DNA from: Natronoarchaeum mannanilyticum
Lineage (GTDB): Archaea > Halobacteriota > Halobacteria > Halobacteriales > Natronoarchaeaceae
Reading direction: 5' to 3'
NCBI RefSeq assembly: GCF_039522665.1
Contig: NZ_BAAADV010000001.1
Span: 1,216,133-1,280,132, forward strand
Length of the DNA: 64,000 nucleotides
Positions 37,901 through 46,358 of this stretch are shown here, piece after piece (position 1 is the stretch's first letter; the number at the start of each line of letters is the position of its first letter). The notes below the pieces were generated by a model. That model saw only the letters and a list, made by a program, of their open reading frames with translations, made no database searches and had not been told where the DNA came from. A program made the position numbers and the translations under genes.

Positions 37901-38749
37901 ATGGACTTCACAGAACAGGAGCTTCAGGATAGGTACGACAAGGACAACTATGCGCTTCGGTTCCACAGGGACGACCTGGAGAGTCAACTGCGTCGGAAAG
38001 ATGCACTCGATCTCGTCAGCAAGCACAAGACCGTCTGGCACAGAGAAAGTGCTAAAGGCGCCACGGAGCTGCATCTCGGCCGGTACGAGAGGTCGCGAGA
38101 GTGCTTTGCAGAGGGAACAGCGTTCAAGACGGCGTATCTGCACATCGTCGAAACCGCCCACCGGCGGGGGGAGCGGCTCGGCGGCGACTGGAACGCGTAC
38201 CTTCAAAACGCAGAGGAAACGCTGGAAACGGCAATTCTCGGCAGCGATCCGGTCCTCGAAGCCCGCGTCGTCGAACAGGCCAGACAGTATACCGACGAGG
38301 ACGCGACCAAGCCGCATTTCGAGTACTGGCACAACCGGGTTCACGCGCTCGCGGCGCTGGTCGACGGCACCGACGACCGAGCACTCGAGCGTCTCGATGC
38401 TGCGGCGGAACACCTCGAGGTAGTCGGCTTCGCCACGGCCGAACCCGCGCTCGACCTCTACCGGGGGCTCGCCGTCGCGGACGAGGCTGCCATCGAAGAC
38501 GCCGCAGCGGACCTCGCAGCGATCGCAGAGCGGGAGTTCGAGCCGACAGTCGCACACGGGGGCCAGCTCGTCAGCTTCCACGCGATCGCCGGCCTCGCAC
38601 TCGCGCGTCGGCGCGGGCTGGACGTCGCCGTCGAGAGCAACGCGATCCCCGAGGAAGTGTGTCGGCACGACTGGGCGCACCGCGAGCACGATCTCTCGGA
38701 GCTGGCCCGGACGACGCTCGCCGCCGTCGACGCGGACAAATGTGAGTGA
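37901..38749 (+). CDS. Imm49-like candidate immunity protein
   Basis: A 282-residue soluble, mainly helical protein starting MDFTEQELQDRYDKDNYALR. The C-terminal part (LDLYRGLAVADEAAIEDAAA ... AIAGLALARRRGLDVAVESN ... AIPEEV) resembles the Imm49 family of immunity proteins from polymorphic toxin systems; I rely on remembered family pattern, not a search. It follows a VWA remnant and precedes a gene with pre-toxin-like sequence, which fits a toxin/immunity island. If correct, it would neutralise a cognate toxin in the cytoplasm. The first 60 residues have mixed codon use and may derive from a rearrangement. Confidence 0.5.
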   Translation: MDFTEQELQDRYDKDNYALRFHRDDLESQLRRKDALDLVSKHKTVWHRESAKGATELHLGRYERSRECFAEGTAFKTAYLHIVETAHRRGERLGGDWNAYLQNAEETLETAILGSDPVLEARVVEQARQYTDEDATKPHFEYWHNRVHALAALVDGTDDRALERLDAAAEHLEVVGFATAEPALDLYRGLAVADEAAIEDAAADLAAIAEREFEPTVAHGGQLVSFHAIAGLALARRRGLDVAVESNAIPEEVCRHDWAHREHDLSELARTTLAAVDADKCE

Positions 38750-38841
38750 CGAGGCCGTTGGAGCCACTTTCGGGGTCCGACCAACACAGTGATTAGCAGA
38801 TAGCTCACTGGGGGCACACTCACACCGCAACTCGCGAGGAC

Positions 38842-39840
38842 GTGAGTGGCGACATTCGCAAGCGGTGGGCCAATCAGGCGCTCCCGTCTGAAGAGGTCGA
38901 CACCAGTTCGATCGAATCGACGTTTGTCTCGTTCGGAAGTGCAACCCGTGATTTCGCAAGCGATGCGACGGGAGCGGTCGCGGACGTGACGCTCGGGACG
39001 ACGGTGTACGTGCGGGCGACCGACGAGAACGAAAACAGCAAGCGCGCCGTCGGCGTCGAGCGGGCGAACTTCTACAGCTACATCGCTGGCGACCTCTACA
39101 CGGGGACGCTGCTCGACTACGCCGTCGCCACCGAGTTCGGGAAGGTCTCCGGATTCTCGGCGAGCATGGGGATCTTCCTGAAGGACCTCTCGGCGTTCAT
39201 CGAGGATCCCACGGCGTTCGTCGACGGGATCAAGGCGCTGTTGAAGCTCCTGGCCGAAGGGGACGTCGACGTCCAGGCGATCATCGACGGGTACGTCACG
39301 CAGTTCCAGCAAAAACAGGCCCAGAACAATCCGTACGACCCGACAGATCCCGACGAAGAACACCTCCACACCGCGTTCAAGGCAAGCTGGTACGAGGGAT
39401 ACGCGGCCGGCTTCGTCGCCAAGCTCGTGATCAGCGCCGGTCTCGGGAAGGCTGCCAAGACGGCGATCAAGCAGACCGACACGGTCGGCGACATCGCCGA
39501 TCGGCTCTCGGACACGGGCGCGGCGCGAGCGCTCTCGCGGATCGACAGCGCCAAAGAAGCGAGCAAGGCCCGTGCGACCGCGCGGATTTTGTTGGCGGTC
39601 GACGGGGCGGTTCCCGAACGGTTGCTGAGTCAGGCCGACACGGCAGGGCAGGCGTATCGGCTGTGGCAGTTGCAGCGCGGGATGGACGCCGACGCGGCGC
39701 AAGAAGCTCGGTTCTCCACGACTACGATCAACTGTGGGCCAGACTGGACGGCCACTCCCCGTTCGATTCGACGCGTACATCACCGACCTATAACTACTGA
39801 CAGGAGAACAGTGGATCAACTCGAGTACTCCGATGACTGA
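38842..39840 (+). CDS. Pre-toxin-like helical protein with probable frameshifted C-terminus
   Basis: The 332-residue frame starts at GTG 38842. Its middle (GFSASMGIFLKDLSAFIEDP, DGIKALLKLLAEGDVDVQAI, SWYEGYAAGFVAKLVISAGL, GKAAKTAIK) resembles the linker region preceding the toxin tip in polymorphic toxins. The last ~45 residues (FSTTTINCGPDWTATPRSIR ...) look unlike real protein, while the -1 frame over 39709-39807 reads VLHDYDQLWARLDGHSPFDS, then TRTSPTYNY and a stop. This suggests one indel near 39700-39715. No signal peptide or N-terminal delivery domain is present. It may be a toxin fragment cassette or a pseudogene. Confidence 0.5.
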   Translation: MSGDIRKRWANQALPSEEVDTSSIESTFVSFGSATRDFASDATGAVADVTLGTTVYVRATDENENSKRAVGVERANFYSYIAGDLYTGTLLDYAVATEFGKVSGFSASMGIFLKDLSAFIEDPTAFVDGIKALLKLLAEGDVDVQAIIDGYVTQFQQKQAQNNPYDPTDPDEEHLHTAFKASWYEGYAAGFVAKLVISAGLGKAAKTAIKQTDTVGDIADRLSDTGAARALSRIDSAKEASKARATARILLAVDGAVPERLLSQADTAGQAYRLWQLQRGMDADAAQEARFSTTTINCGPDWTATPRSIRRVHHRPITTDRRTVDQLEYSDD

Positions 39841-40843
39841 TCCCGACCGCCAGCCGTCGCCCGACCGGCCGTCCGAACTGCTCTCCGAGGGGTCTCGCGA
39901 GGACGCGATCGACGCTCTGGCCCGACTCGAAACGGCCGACGCGGATGCCCGAAAGCGGACGATCCGGACGCTTCAGGATCTCGCCGAGACGGAGTCGTCC
40001 GCTTTCGATGAGCTGGCGACGCCACTGACGACGTTCCTGAACGACGAGGAGCGCGCCATCAGGCTGACGACCGCCAAGCTGTTCGTCGCGCTCGCCCGAT
40101 CGGAGCCGGCCGTCGTTCGACCGGTCGTCGACGCGCTCGCGGCCCGATCGGCCGACGACGAGGAGTTCTACTACGTCCGGGCCCGGTGTGCGGAGGCGCT
40201 CGGCTACGTCGCGCTCGACCATCCCGACGCGGTCAGCGACCCGGAGCTACTGGCGGATCTCCGCGTCAGGCTGTCGTTCGACGAGCCGGAGGTCAGGGAG
40301 AAGCTGGCCAAGGCGCTGGCGTACGTCGCGATCGGCGACCCGAGCAGGCTCCGCCATCAGGTCTCCTCGCTGGCCGAGCATCTCGACGACGATTCCGAGC
40401 TCGTGCGGTACTACCTCTGTACGGCGCTGGCCGCGATCGGGTGCGATCACCCATCGAAGCTGGCGGACGCCCGCGACCCGCTCGGACAACTGCTCGACGA
40501 CGAGCGTCCCTACGTCCGCGGGCGGGCCGCGGAAGCGCTCGGACTGCTGGCGCGGTCCGGCGACGCCGACATCCGATCGCTCGACGGCGTCGACCCCGAC
40601 GAGGGCGACGCCGCGGCGTTCGTGGCCGATCGGGTGCGGTTCCTCGACGCGGCGCGAGACGGAGAGACGGGGGAACCTGCCGATTCGACCCCGGACGGCG
40701 TCGGGACGCTGGCCTCGATCCGCGGCGAAACCGAGGCGGTCGTCGAGGCGATGACGGCCTCGGACGACGACTGCCCCCACTGCGGGCACACGCTCGCCGA
40801 GGGACGGCCGCCGGTGTGCCCGCACTGCGGGGCCCCGCTCTGA
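39833..40843 (+). CDS. HEAT-repeat protein with C-terminal zinc ribbon
   Basis: A 336-residue protein. Residues ~15-240 are alpha-helical HEAT/armadillo-type repeats (TRTLQDLAETE-like, VREKLAKALAYVAIGDPSRL, VRYYLCTALAAIGCDHPSKL, VRGRAAEALGLLARSGD). A linker leads to a ribbon CPHCGHTLAEGRPPVCPHCG at ~311-333. HEAT arrays bind proteins; the ribbon may recruit it to nucleic acid or ribosome-like partners. Its ATG overlaps the end of the preceding toxin-like frame by 8 bp, but if that frame is shifted its true stop is 27 bp earlier. Function unknown. Confidence 0.75.
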   Translation: MTDPDRQPSPDRPSELLSEGSREDAIDALARLETADADARKRTIRTLQDLAETESSAFDELATPLTTFLNDEERAIRLTTAKLFVALARSEPAVVRPVVDALAARSADDEEFYYVRARCAEALGYVALDHPDAVSDPELLADLRVRLSFDEPEVREKLAKALAYVAIGDPSRLRHQVSSLAEHLDDDSELVRYYLCTALAAIGCDHPSKLADARDPLGQLLDDERPYVRGRAAEALGLLARSGDADIRSLDGVDPDEGDAAAFVADRVRFLDAARDGETGEPADSTPDGVGTLASIRGETEAVVEAMTASDDDCPHCGHTLAEGRPPVCPHCGAPL

Positions 40844-40915
40844 GCGTCGTCCCGGTCACCCGATCCCCGCGCCCCACCGAACCGGTTTTCACCCGTCGGC
40901 CCCCACGTCGCGCAC

Positions 40916-41596
40916 ATGAGCGTTCGCGAGGAGTTCGACGCCTGGGCCGCCGAGGGACGGGACCGCGGGATGGAGGATCGACACTGGCACACCGCCAAGC
41001 ACGTCCTCTCGCGGATGCCCGTCGAGGCGGGTGACGTCGTGCTCGACCTGGGCTGTGGCAGCGGCTACGCCGGCCGCGCGCTGCGCGAGGCCGCCGGCGC
41101 CGGGCGGGCGTACGGGCTCGACGGCTCACCCGAGATGACGCGCAACGCCCGATCGTACACCGACGACGAGTCGGTTGGCTACGTCGTCGGGGACTTCGGA
41201 TCGCTGCCGTTCGACGAGAACAGCATCGACCACATCTTCTCGATGGAGGCGTTCTACTACGCCGCCGAACCTCACGAGACGCTTCGGGAGATCCGGCGCG
41301 TGCTCCGGCCCGGCGGGACGTTCTACTGCGCCGTGAACTACTACGAGGAGAACGTCCACTCCCACGAGTGGCAGGAGTTCATCGAGGTCGAAATGACCCG
41401 CTGGAGCGCCCGCGAGTACCGCGAGGCGTTCCGCGAGGCCGGGCTCCACGTCGCCGAGCAGGACAACATTCCCGACAACGAGACCGAGATCCCGCCGGCA
41501 AGCGAGTTCCCGACCGAGGACTGGGAGACGCGCGAGGACATGGTCGAACGCTACCGGGAGTACGGCACGCTGCTGACCGTCGGCATCGAGCCCTGA
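40916..41596 (+). CDS. Class I SAM-dependent methyltransferase
   Basis: The 226-residue protein has motif I VLDLGCGSGYAGRALR (residues ~41-56), an acidic ribose-binding region YGLDGSPEM (~65-73), and motif IV/post-I region IDHIFSMEAFYYAAEPHETL. The C-terminal part after EIRRVLRPGGTFYCAV is typical of UbiE/COQ5-like methyltransferases acting on small molecules. The substrate is unknown. It lies alone between the HEAT gene and the convergent DUF1684 gene. Confidence 0.87.
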   Translation: MSVREEFDAWAAEGRDRGMEDRHWHTAKHVLSRMPVEAGDVVLDLGCGSGYAGRALREAAGAGRAYGLDGSPEMTRNARSYTDDESVGYVVGDFGSLPFDENSIDHIFSMEAFYYAAEPHETLREIRRVLRPGGTFYCAVNYYEENVHSHEWQEFIEVEMTRWSAREYREAFREAGLHVAEQDNIPDNETEIPPASEFPTEDWETREDMVERYREYGTLLTVGIEP

Positions 41597-41701
41597 CGCG
41601 GTCGCAAGAACTCTCCGCGGCGTCGAAACTTCGTCGCGGCGTCTCGACGCCGCTGCGCGGACGCCGTTTTCGAGTCGTCTTTCTTCGAGTCGACGGGCCG
41701 C

Positions 41702-42256
41702 TCAGGGCGCTCGCTCGCCCGCCTCGATCACGACGTCGAGCCAGTTCTCCTCGGGCGGGAGCGGGCAGGCGAACGTCTCGCTGAACGCGCAGAAGGGCGA
41801 GTACGCGAGGTTGAAGTCGACGACGATCTCGTCGCCGTCCGAGAGCTCCCGGTCGGCGTGGAGCTCCATGTACCGACCCTGGCGGTAGGTCTGCTGGCCG
41901 GTCGTCTTGTCGCGGAACGGGACGAAGTACGCCTCGTCGCCCTCCTGGCGGTACGCCGAGAGCGTCTGCTCGGTGCCCCTGATCTCGAAGGACAGCGTCG
42001 CCTCGCGGAGGTAGCGTACTTCGGGGCCGCCGCCGGTCGAGTCCATCGTGACGCCCTCGGGGTCGTCGTGGACGGTCACGTCGGCCGCGACCCGGTACTC
42101 GGGGTCGGGATCGAAGTAGTCGAGCCCGTCGAACTCGTCGCGCTCCTCGGGCGGGATCGGCGACTGTCGGTGCTCGGCGAAGAACTCGTCTTTCTCCTCG
42201 CGCTGTGCGGTCAGTTCGCGGCGCCACGCGTCGGCGTCGAAGGCGTCGTCGGTCAC
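41702..42256 (-). CDS. DUF1684 family protein
   Basis: A 184-residue soluble protein starting at GTG (TDDAFDADAWRRELTAQREE). The family signature is complete: REEKDEFFAEHRQSPIPPEER near the N-terminus, FVPFRDKTTGQQTYRQGRYM in the middle and the conserved FNLAYSPFCAFSETFACPLP near the end with its Cys pair. DUF1684 proteins are common in haloarchaea and bacteria; no reaction is established. The gene is convergent with the methyltransferase. Confidence 0.87.
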   Translation of the reverse strand: MTDDAFDADAWRRELTAQREEKDEFFAEHRQSPIPPEERDEFDGLDYFDPDPEYRVAADVTVHDDPEGVTMDSTGGGPEVRYLREATLSFEIRGTEQTLSAYRQEGDEAYFVPFRDKTTGQQTYRQGRYMELHADRELSDGDEIVVDFNLAYSPFCAFSETFACPLPPEENWLDVVIEAGERAP

Positions 42257-42306
42257 GAGCGTAGTTCTCGCTCCGGCACCAAAGGCGGTTTGCACTGGCG
42301 ACGGGC

Positions 42307-42549
42307 TCAGCTGACCAGCGCGAGCAGCACCGACGACGTCGCCGTCACGCCCACCGCGACGCCCGAGAACCCGGCCAGCGACCCCATCCCCGCGAGCTGG
42401 CCGAGCGCGGCGGCGATCACGCCGAGTCCGACGAGCATCGCGCCGAACGCGAGCGCGACGAGCCGCGGCATCTCGAACTCGTACCGGAGCAGCCCCCACA
42501 CGAGCCCGAACACTACGAGGAACCCCGCCAGTCCGGTATACGCTATCAT
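42307..42549 (-). CDS. Small membrane protein
   Basis: An 80-residue protein with hydrophobic segments at about residues 5-22, 30-52 and 56-78 (MIAYTGLAGFLVVFGLVWGL at the start). It lies 50 bp upstream of the DUF1684 gene on the same strand and may be co-transcribed. No family recognised, no catalytic residues. Confidence 0.55.
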   Translation of the reverse strand: MIAYTGLAGFLVVFGLVWGLLRYEFEMPRLVALAFGAMLVGLGVIAAALGQLAGMGSLAGFSGVAVGVTATSSVLLALVS

Positions 42550-42740
42550 CTTGGTTGTAATTTATTCAGCATCCTTATTAATTCTTTCTAGGTGTATGAA
42601 CATAATTGTATTCGAGATTATGGATTAACTACCGCTTACCGACGAGTAGCTACCGTTTACTTGCCGCCTACGCTGCGGCCCCGCTGGATCGCTCCCCCTT
42701 CCGACAACCCTAAACGGGGAGCCAGGAGTAGAACGTGTAG

Positions 42741-45065
42741 ATGCCCGGCTCCTGGCGAGACGTGTTCGGTCACGAGGATCCCTACGACGAGCAGGTCGAC
42801 GGGATCGAGACCGCGATCGACGCCGCGCGCGACGGCGGGTTCCTGGCGCTGGAGGGCGCCTGCGGCACCGGCAAGACGATGCTGGCGCTCGCGGCGGGGC
42901 TTCACCTCGTACGCGACCCGGACAGCGACTTCGAGCGCGTGCTGGCGCTGACCAGCGTCAAGCAACAGCTCCGGCAGTTCGAGGCCGACGTCGAGCGGAT
43001 CAACGACGAACTCCCCGACGACTGGCGCCCGTTCTCGGCGCTGACGCTGGTCGGGAAAGCCGACGTCTGTCCCTACAGCCGCGAGGAGGCGGCGGGGATC
43101 GACGACACCAACGTCTACGACCGCTGCGAGGAGCTGCGCGACACCACCCGCGCGCTGACCGGCGACGGCCCCGCCAGCGCGGGCGCGCTCGTCGACGACG
43201 CCCGGAGCCAGCAGATCGGGCTGGCCGACTCGGGGAAAGAGGGCGGGGCGGATTACCTCGAAACGGCCGGCGAACCGTCCCCCTATCCCACCGGGATGCC
43301 GACGCGCGACGACGCCGAGTACTGCCCGTTCTACGCCCGCTATCTCGACGACAAGCCCGACGACGGCGACGGCGATCCCGCCGAGGCCGTCCCCTTCGAT
43401 TTCACCGACGCCGGGCTGATCGACCCCGAGGAGCTGGTTCGTCGCTCCGTTGGGGCCGGAACCTGCCCGCATTCGATGATGGGCGCGATTTTGCCCCACG
43501 CCGAGCTCGTGCTGGGCAACTACTACCACGCGTTCGACCCCACGACGACGGGCTCCTTTACCGGCGCCCTGCTCGACGAGTCGACGTTCGTGATCTGCGA
43601 CGAGGCCCACATGCTCGAACCCCGCGTACGCGACCTGGTGAGCGACACCGTCGCAGACCGGTCGCTGCGGGACGCCGAAGCCGAGCTTACCAGAGTGCTG
43701 CAGGCCCTGCAGTTCGACGGCAAGGAAGGAACGAGCAGCGCCGACGCCGACCTCGTACGGGCGGAACTGCAGGAAGCGGAGGTCGCCCGGGACGAACTGG
43801 AGACGCTGCGCTCCTTTATCAGGGATCTCCGCGAGGAGCTCGACCGGCAGGTCACCGCCCACCTCGAACGCGAGCACCGCGGCTGGAAGAGCGACCTCAA
43901 CAGCCTGCCCGACGAGGAGATCCCGCTGCGCGATCCGGAGGTGCCCGCGGTCGACGAGATCACCGAGTGGGCAGAGCGGACCGGCTACGACGACCGCGTG
44001 TGGAGCCGCGCCGAGACGGTCGGCGCGGTCGTCAAGCGCATCCTCGACGAGGCCGACGACGACGCCAAGCAGCGGGCCGCTCCCGGCGTCGGGCGCGTGC
44101 TCGGCCGCTGGTACCGCGCCGACCACGAGGGCCACTTCCGCGAGATCGAACTCGATCGCACCTGGGACGACGCCGAGCCCCCCGACAGCTGGCGCCGGGC
44201 GTACAACGCGCGGCTGGCGATCCACAACTGCGTGCCCGGCGACGTCATCGGCGAGCGCCTCGCGGAGTTCGGCGGCGGCGTCCTGATGAGCGCGACGCTC
44301 GAACCGCTTGACGTCTTCGCGGAGGTCACCGGACTGGATCACCTCGAACACGAGGAGGATCGCCCGGTCGTCACCCGGACCTACGGCCTGACCTTCCCCG
44401 CCGAAAATCGCGAGAGCTTCGCGGTCGACGCTCCGAAGTTCACCTACGACAACCGGGGCGGCCCCCACGAAGATAATCCGACGCGCCAGGCGTACGCCGA
44501 CGCGATCCGCGACGTCGCCCGGAGTCCGGGCAACGTGCTCGTCGGAATGCCGAGCTACCGCGAGGCCGAGTGGGCCGCCGAGCGGCTGCGCGACGCCGTC
44601 GACAAGCCCGTGCTGATCGACGAGTCCAGCGGGGACGACGCCACCGAGGAGCTGAAGAGCGACTTCTTCGCCGGCGAGGGGAAGGTGCTGGTGACGAGTC
44701 TCCGCGGCACGCTCACCGAGGGCGTCGACTACCGCGGCGACCGGCTCTCGGCGGCGGTGATCTGCGGCGTCCCGATCGTCGACACCACGTCCCCGCGAAC
44801 GCGGGCGATCCGGACGGCCTACGACGAGGCGTTCGGCGACGGCTTCGAGTACGCGCTGACGGTGCCCGCCGTCCGCAAGGCCCGCCAGGCGATCGGGCGC
44901 GTGATCCGCGGCCCCGAGGAGGTCGGCGTCCGGGTGTTCGTCGACGCCCGGTACGCCCGGGACTCCTGGGACAGCGTCCGCGAGTACATCCCCGGCGAGG
45001 AGTTCCAGCCCGTGAGCACGGATATGCTCTCGCTCGGACTGGAGCGGTTCTGGGATCGACACTGA
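42741..45065 (+). CDS. Rad3/XPD-like superfamily 2 DNA helicase
   Basis: A 774-residue helicase. Walker A is EGACGTGKTMLAL (residues ~36-48), Walker B/DEAH is VICDEAHMLEP (~285), and C-terminal helicase motifs include LLVTSLRGTLTEGVDYRG-like VTSLRGTLTEGVDYRG (~651) and motif VI RQAIGRVIRGPEE (~713). Between Walker A and DEAH are cysteines (KADVCPYS, DRCEEL, EYCPFY, GTCPHS) in the position of the XPD/DinG iron-sulfur cluster. It should unwind DNA 5'-3' in repair. The extended acidic linkers are halophilic. Confidence 0.9.
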   Translation: MPGSWRDVFGHEDPYDEQVDGIETAIDAARDGGFLALEGACGTGKTMLALAAGLHLVRDPDSDFERVLALTSVKQQLRQFEADVERINDELPDDWRPFSALTLVGKADVCPYSREEAAGIDDTNVYDRCEELRDTTRALTGDGPASAGALVDDARSQQIGLADSGKEGGADYLETAGEPSPYPTGMPTRDDAEYCPFYARYLDDKPDDGDGDPAEAVPFDFTDAGLIDPEELVRRSVGAGTCPHSMMGAILPHAELVLGNYYHAFDPTTTGSFTGALLDESTFVICDEAHMLEPRVRDLVSDTVADRSLRDAEAELTRVLQALQFDGKEGTSSADADLVRAELQEAEVARDELETLRSFIRDLREELDRQVTAHLEREHRGWKSDLNSLPDEEIPLRDPEVPAVDEITEWAERTGYDDRVWSRAETVGAVVKRILDEADDDAKQRAAPGVGRVLGRWYRADHEGHFREIELDRTWDDAEPPDSWRRAYNARLAIHNCVPGDVIGERLAEFGGGVLMSATLEPLDVFAEVTGLDHLEHEEDRPVVTRTYGLTFPAENRESFAVDAPKFTYDNRGGPHEDNPTRQAYADAIRDVARSPGNVLVGMPSYREAEWAAERLRDAVDKPVLIDESSGDDATEELKSDFFAGEGKVLVTSLRGTLTEGVDYRGDRLSAAVICGVPIVDTTSPRTRAIRTAYDEAFGDGFEYALTVPAVRKARQAIGRVIRGPEEVGVRVFVDARYARDSWDSVREYIPGEEFQPVSTDMLSLGLERFWDRH

Positions 45066-45206
45066 GCCGCGAGACTCGCCGAGCGATTCGAAGCCATTTT
45101 ATAGGGTCTCATTCGAACGAAGTACAGCGCGATTCTCGCCGTCCCGTCGTGGTTACACGCTCCGACAGGAACCCCTTCGTTTCAACTGGAGATCCCGCAG
45201 CGGGCG

Positions 45207-46301
45207 CTACGGCGTCCCCTCGACGCGACGCTCTCCGTCGGTCGCGACGACGCGGACGTCGGCCGGATCGAACGTCACGGTCACCGTCTCGGCGTCCGGC
45301 GCGTCCGCGAAGCGCGCGACCAGCTCCCGGCCGCGCCACCGCAGTCCGACGCGGACGGCACCGCCGAGAAACTCCGTCGTGACGACGTCCGCGGTCAACC
45401 TGTTCGTCGCAGCACTGCTGCGGCCCGCTCCGTCACCGCTGTCGCCGTCGAGTCGTCGAACGTCCTCCGGGCGGACGCAGACCGTCGCGCGCTCGGCGTC
45501 GACGCGGGGGATCAGCAGGTCGAACCCGTCGACGTCCAGCGTCGATCGGTCGTCGCCCGCCGGGCTCACCGCGCCCTCGAACACGTTGTTGTCGCCGAGA
45601 AAGTCCGCGACGAACCGCGTCGCCGGGCGCCGATACACGTCGCGCGGCGTCCCGACCTGCTCGACGCGCCCGCGGTTCATCACCGCCAGCCGGTCGCTGA
45701 TCGCCAGCGCCTCGGACTGGTCGTGCGTGACGTAGACGGTCGTGACGCCCAGCTCCGACTGGATCTCCTGGATCTGGCGGCGCAGGCGCTTGCGCAGCCG
45801 GGCGTCGAGCGCGCTCATCGGCTCGTCGAGCAGCAGCAGGTCGGGGCCGGGCGCCAGCGCGCGGGCCAGCGCGACGCGCTGTCGCTGGCCGCCCGAGAGC
45901 TCGTCGGGATCGCGGTCCTCGAACCCCTCCAGATCGACCAGCGAGAGCAGGTCGGCCACGCGCTCGTCGCGGGACTCGCCGCCCGGCGGGTCCCGAAATC
46001 GCAGCCCGTAGGCGACGTTCTCGGCGACGCTCATGTGGGGGAACAGCGCGTAGTTCTGGAAGACGATGCCGACGTCGCGATCCTCGGGCCGGACGCCGAC
46101 GACCGACTCGCCGCCGATCAGCACCTCGCCCGCGTCGGGCTCCTCGAAGCCGCCGATCGTCCGGAGCGTCGTCGTCTTGCCGCAGCCCGAGGGGCCGACG
46201 AGCGTGAAGAACTCGCCGTCCTCGATCCGGAGGTCGACGCCGTCGAGCGCCGTCGCGCCGCCGTAGCGCTTCGTCACGCCGCGCAGTTCCAGCTCGCTCA
46301 T
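45207..46301 (-). CDS. thiQ: ABC importer ATP-binding protein, thiamine type
   Basis: The 364-residue ATPase has Walker A GPSGCGKTTTLRTIGGFE (residues ~38-55), signature LSGGQRQRVALARAL, Walker B LLLLDEPMSALD and a C-terminal TOBE-type regulatory region (~240-360). It energises the importer encoded by the two genes upstream. Similar ATPases serve spermidine, iron or sulfate, so its thiamine assignment depends on the gene neighbourhood. It starts 57 bp after the permease stop. Confidence 0.85.
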   Translation of the reverse strand: MSELELRGVTKRYGGATALDGVDLRIEDGEFFTLVGPSGCGKTTTLRTIGGFEEPDAGEVLIGGESVVGVRPEDRDVGIVFQNYALFPHMSVAENVAYGLRFRDPPGGESRDERVADLLSLVDLEGFEDRDPDELSGGQRQRVALARALAPGPDLLLLDEPMSALDARLRKRLRRQIQEIQSELGVTTVYVTHDQSEALAISDRLAVMNRGRVEQVGTPRDVYRRPATRFVADFLGDNNVFEGAVSPAGDDRSTLDVDGFDLLIPRVDAERATVCVRPEDVRRLDGDSGDGAGRSSAATNRLTADVVTTEFLGGAVRVGLRWRGRELVARFADAPDAETVTVTFDPADVRVVATDGERRVEGTP

Positions 46302-46358
46302 CGGTCTCCGCCTCCGGTCCCGTCGTCGCTCATCGACGCCCGCCTCCGTCGTCTCCCA

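Noticed and set aside
38770-38835. tRNA-like phrase TAGCTCACTGGGGGC
   Set aside because: No acceptor stem, anticodon arm or T-arm can be formed around it.
38797-38841. Upstream extension of the pre-toxin-like gene
   Set aside because: The frame is open for 15 codons before GTG 38842 but contains no start codon.
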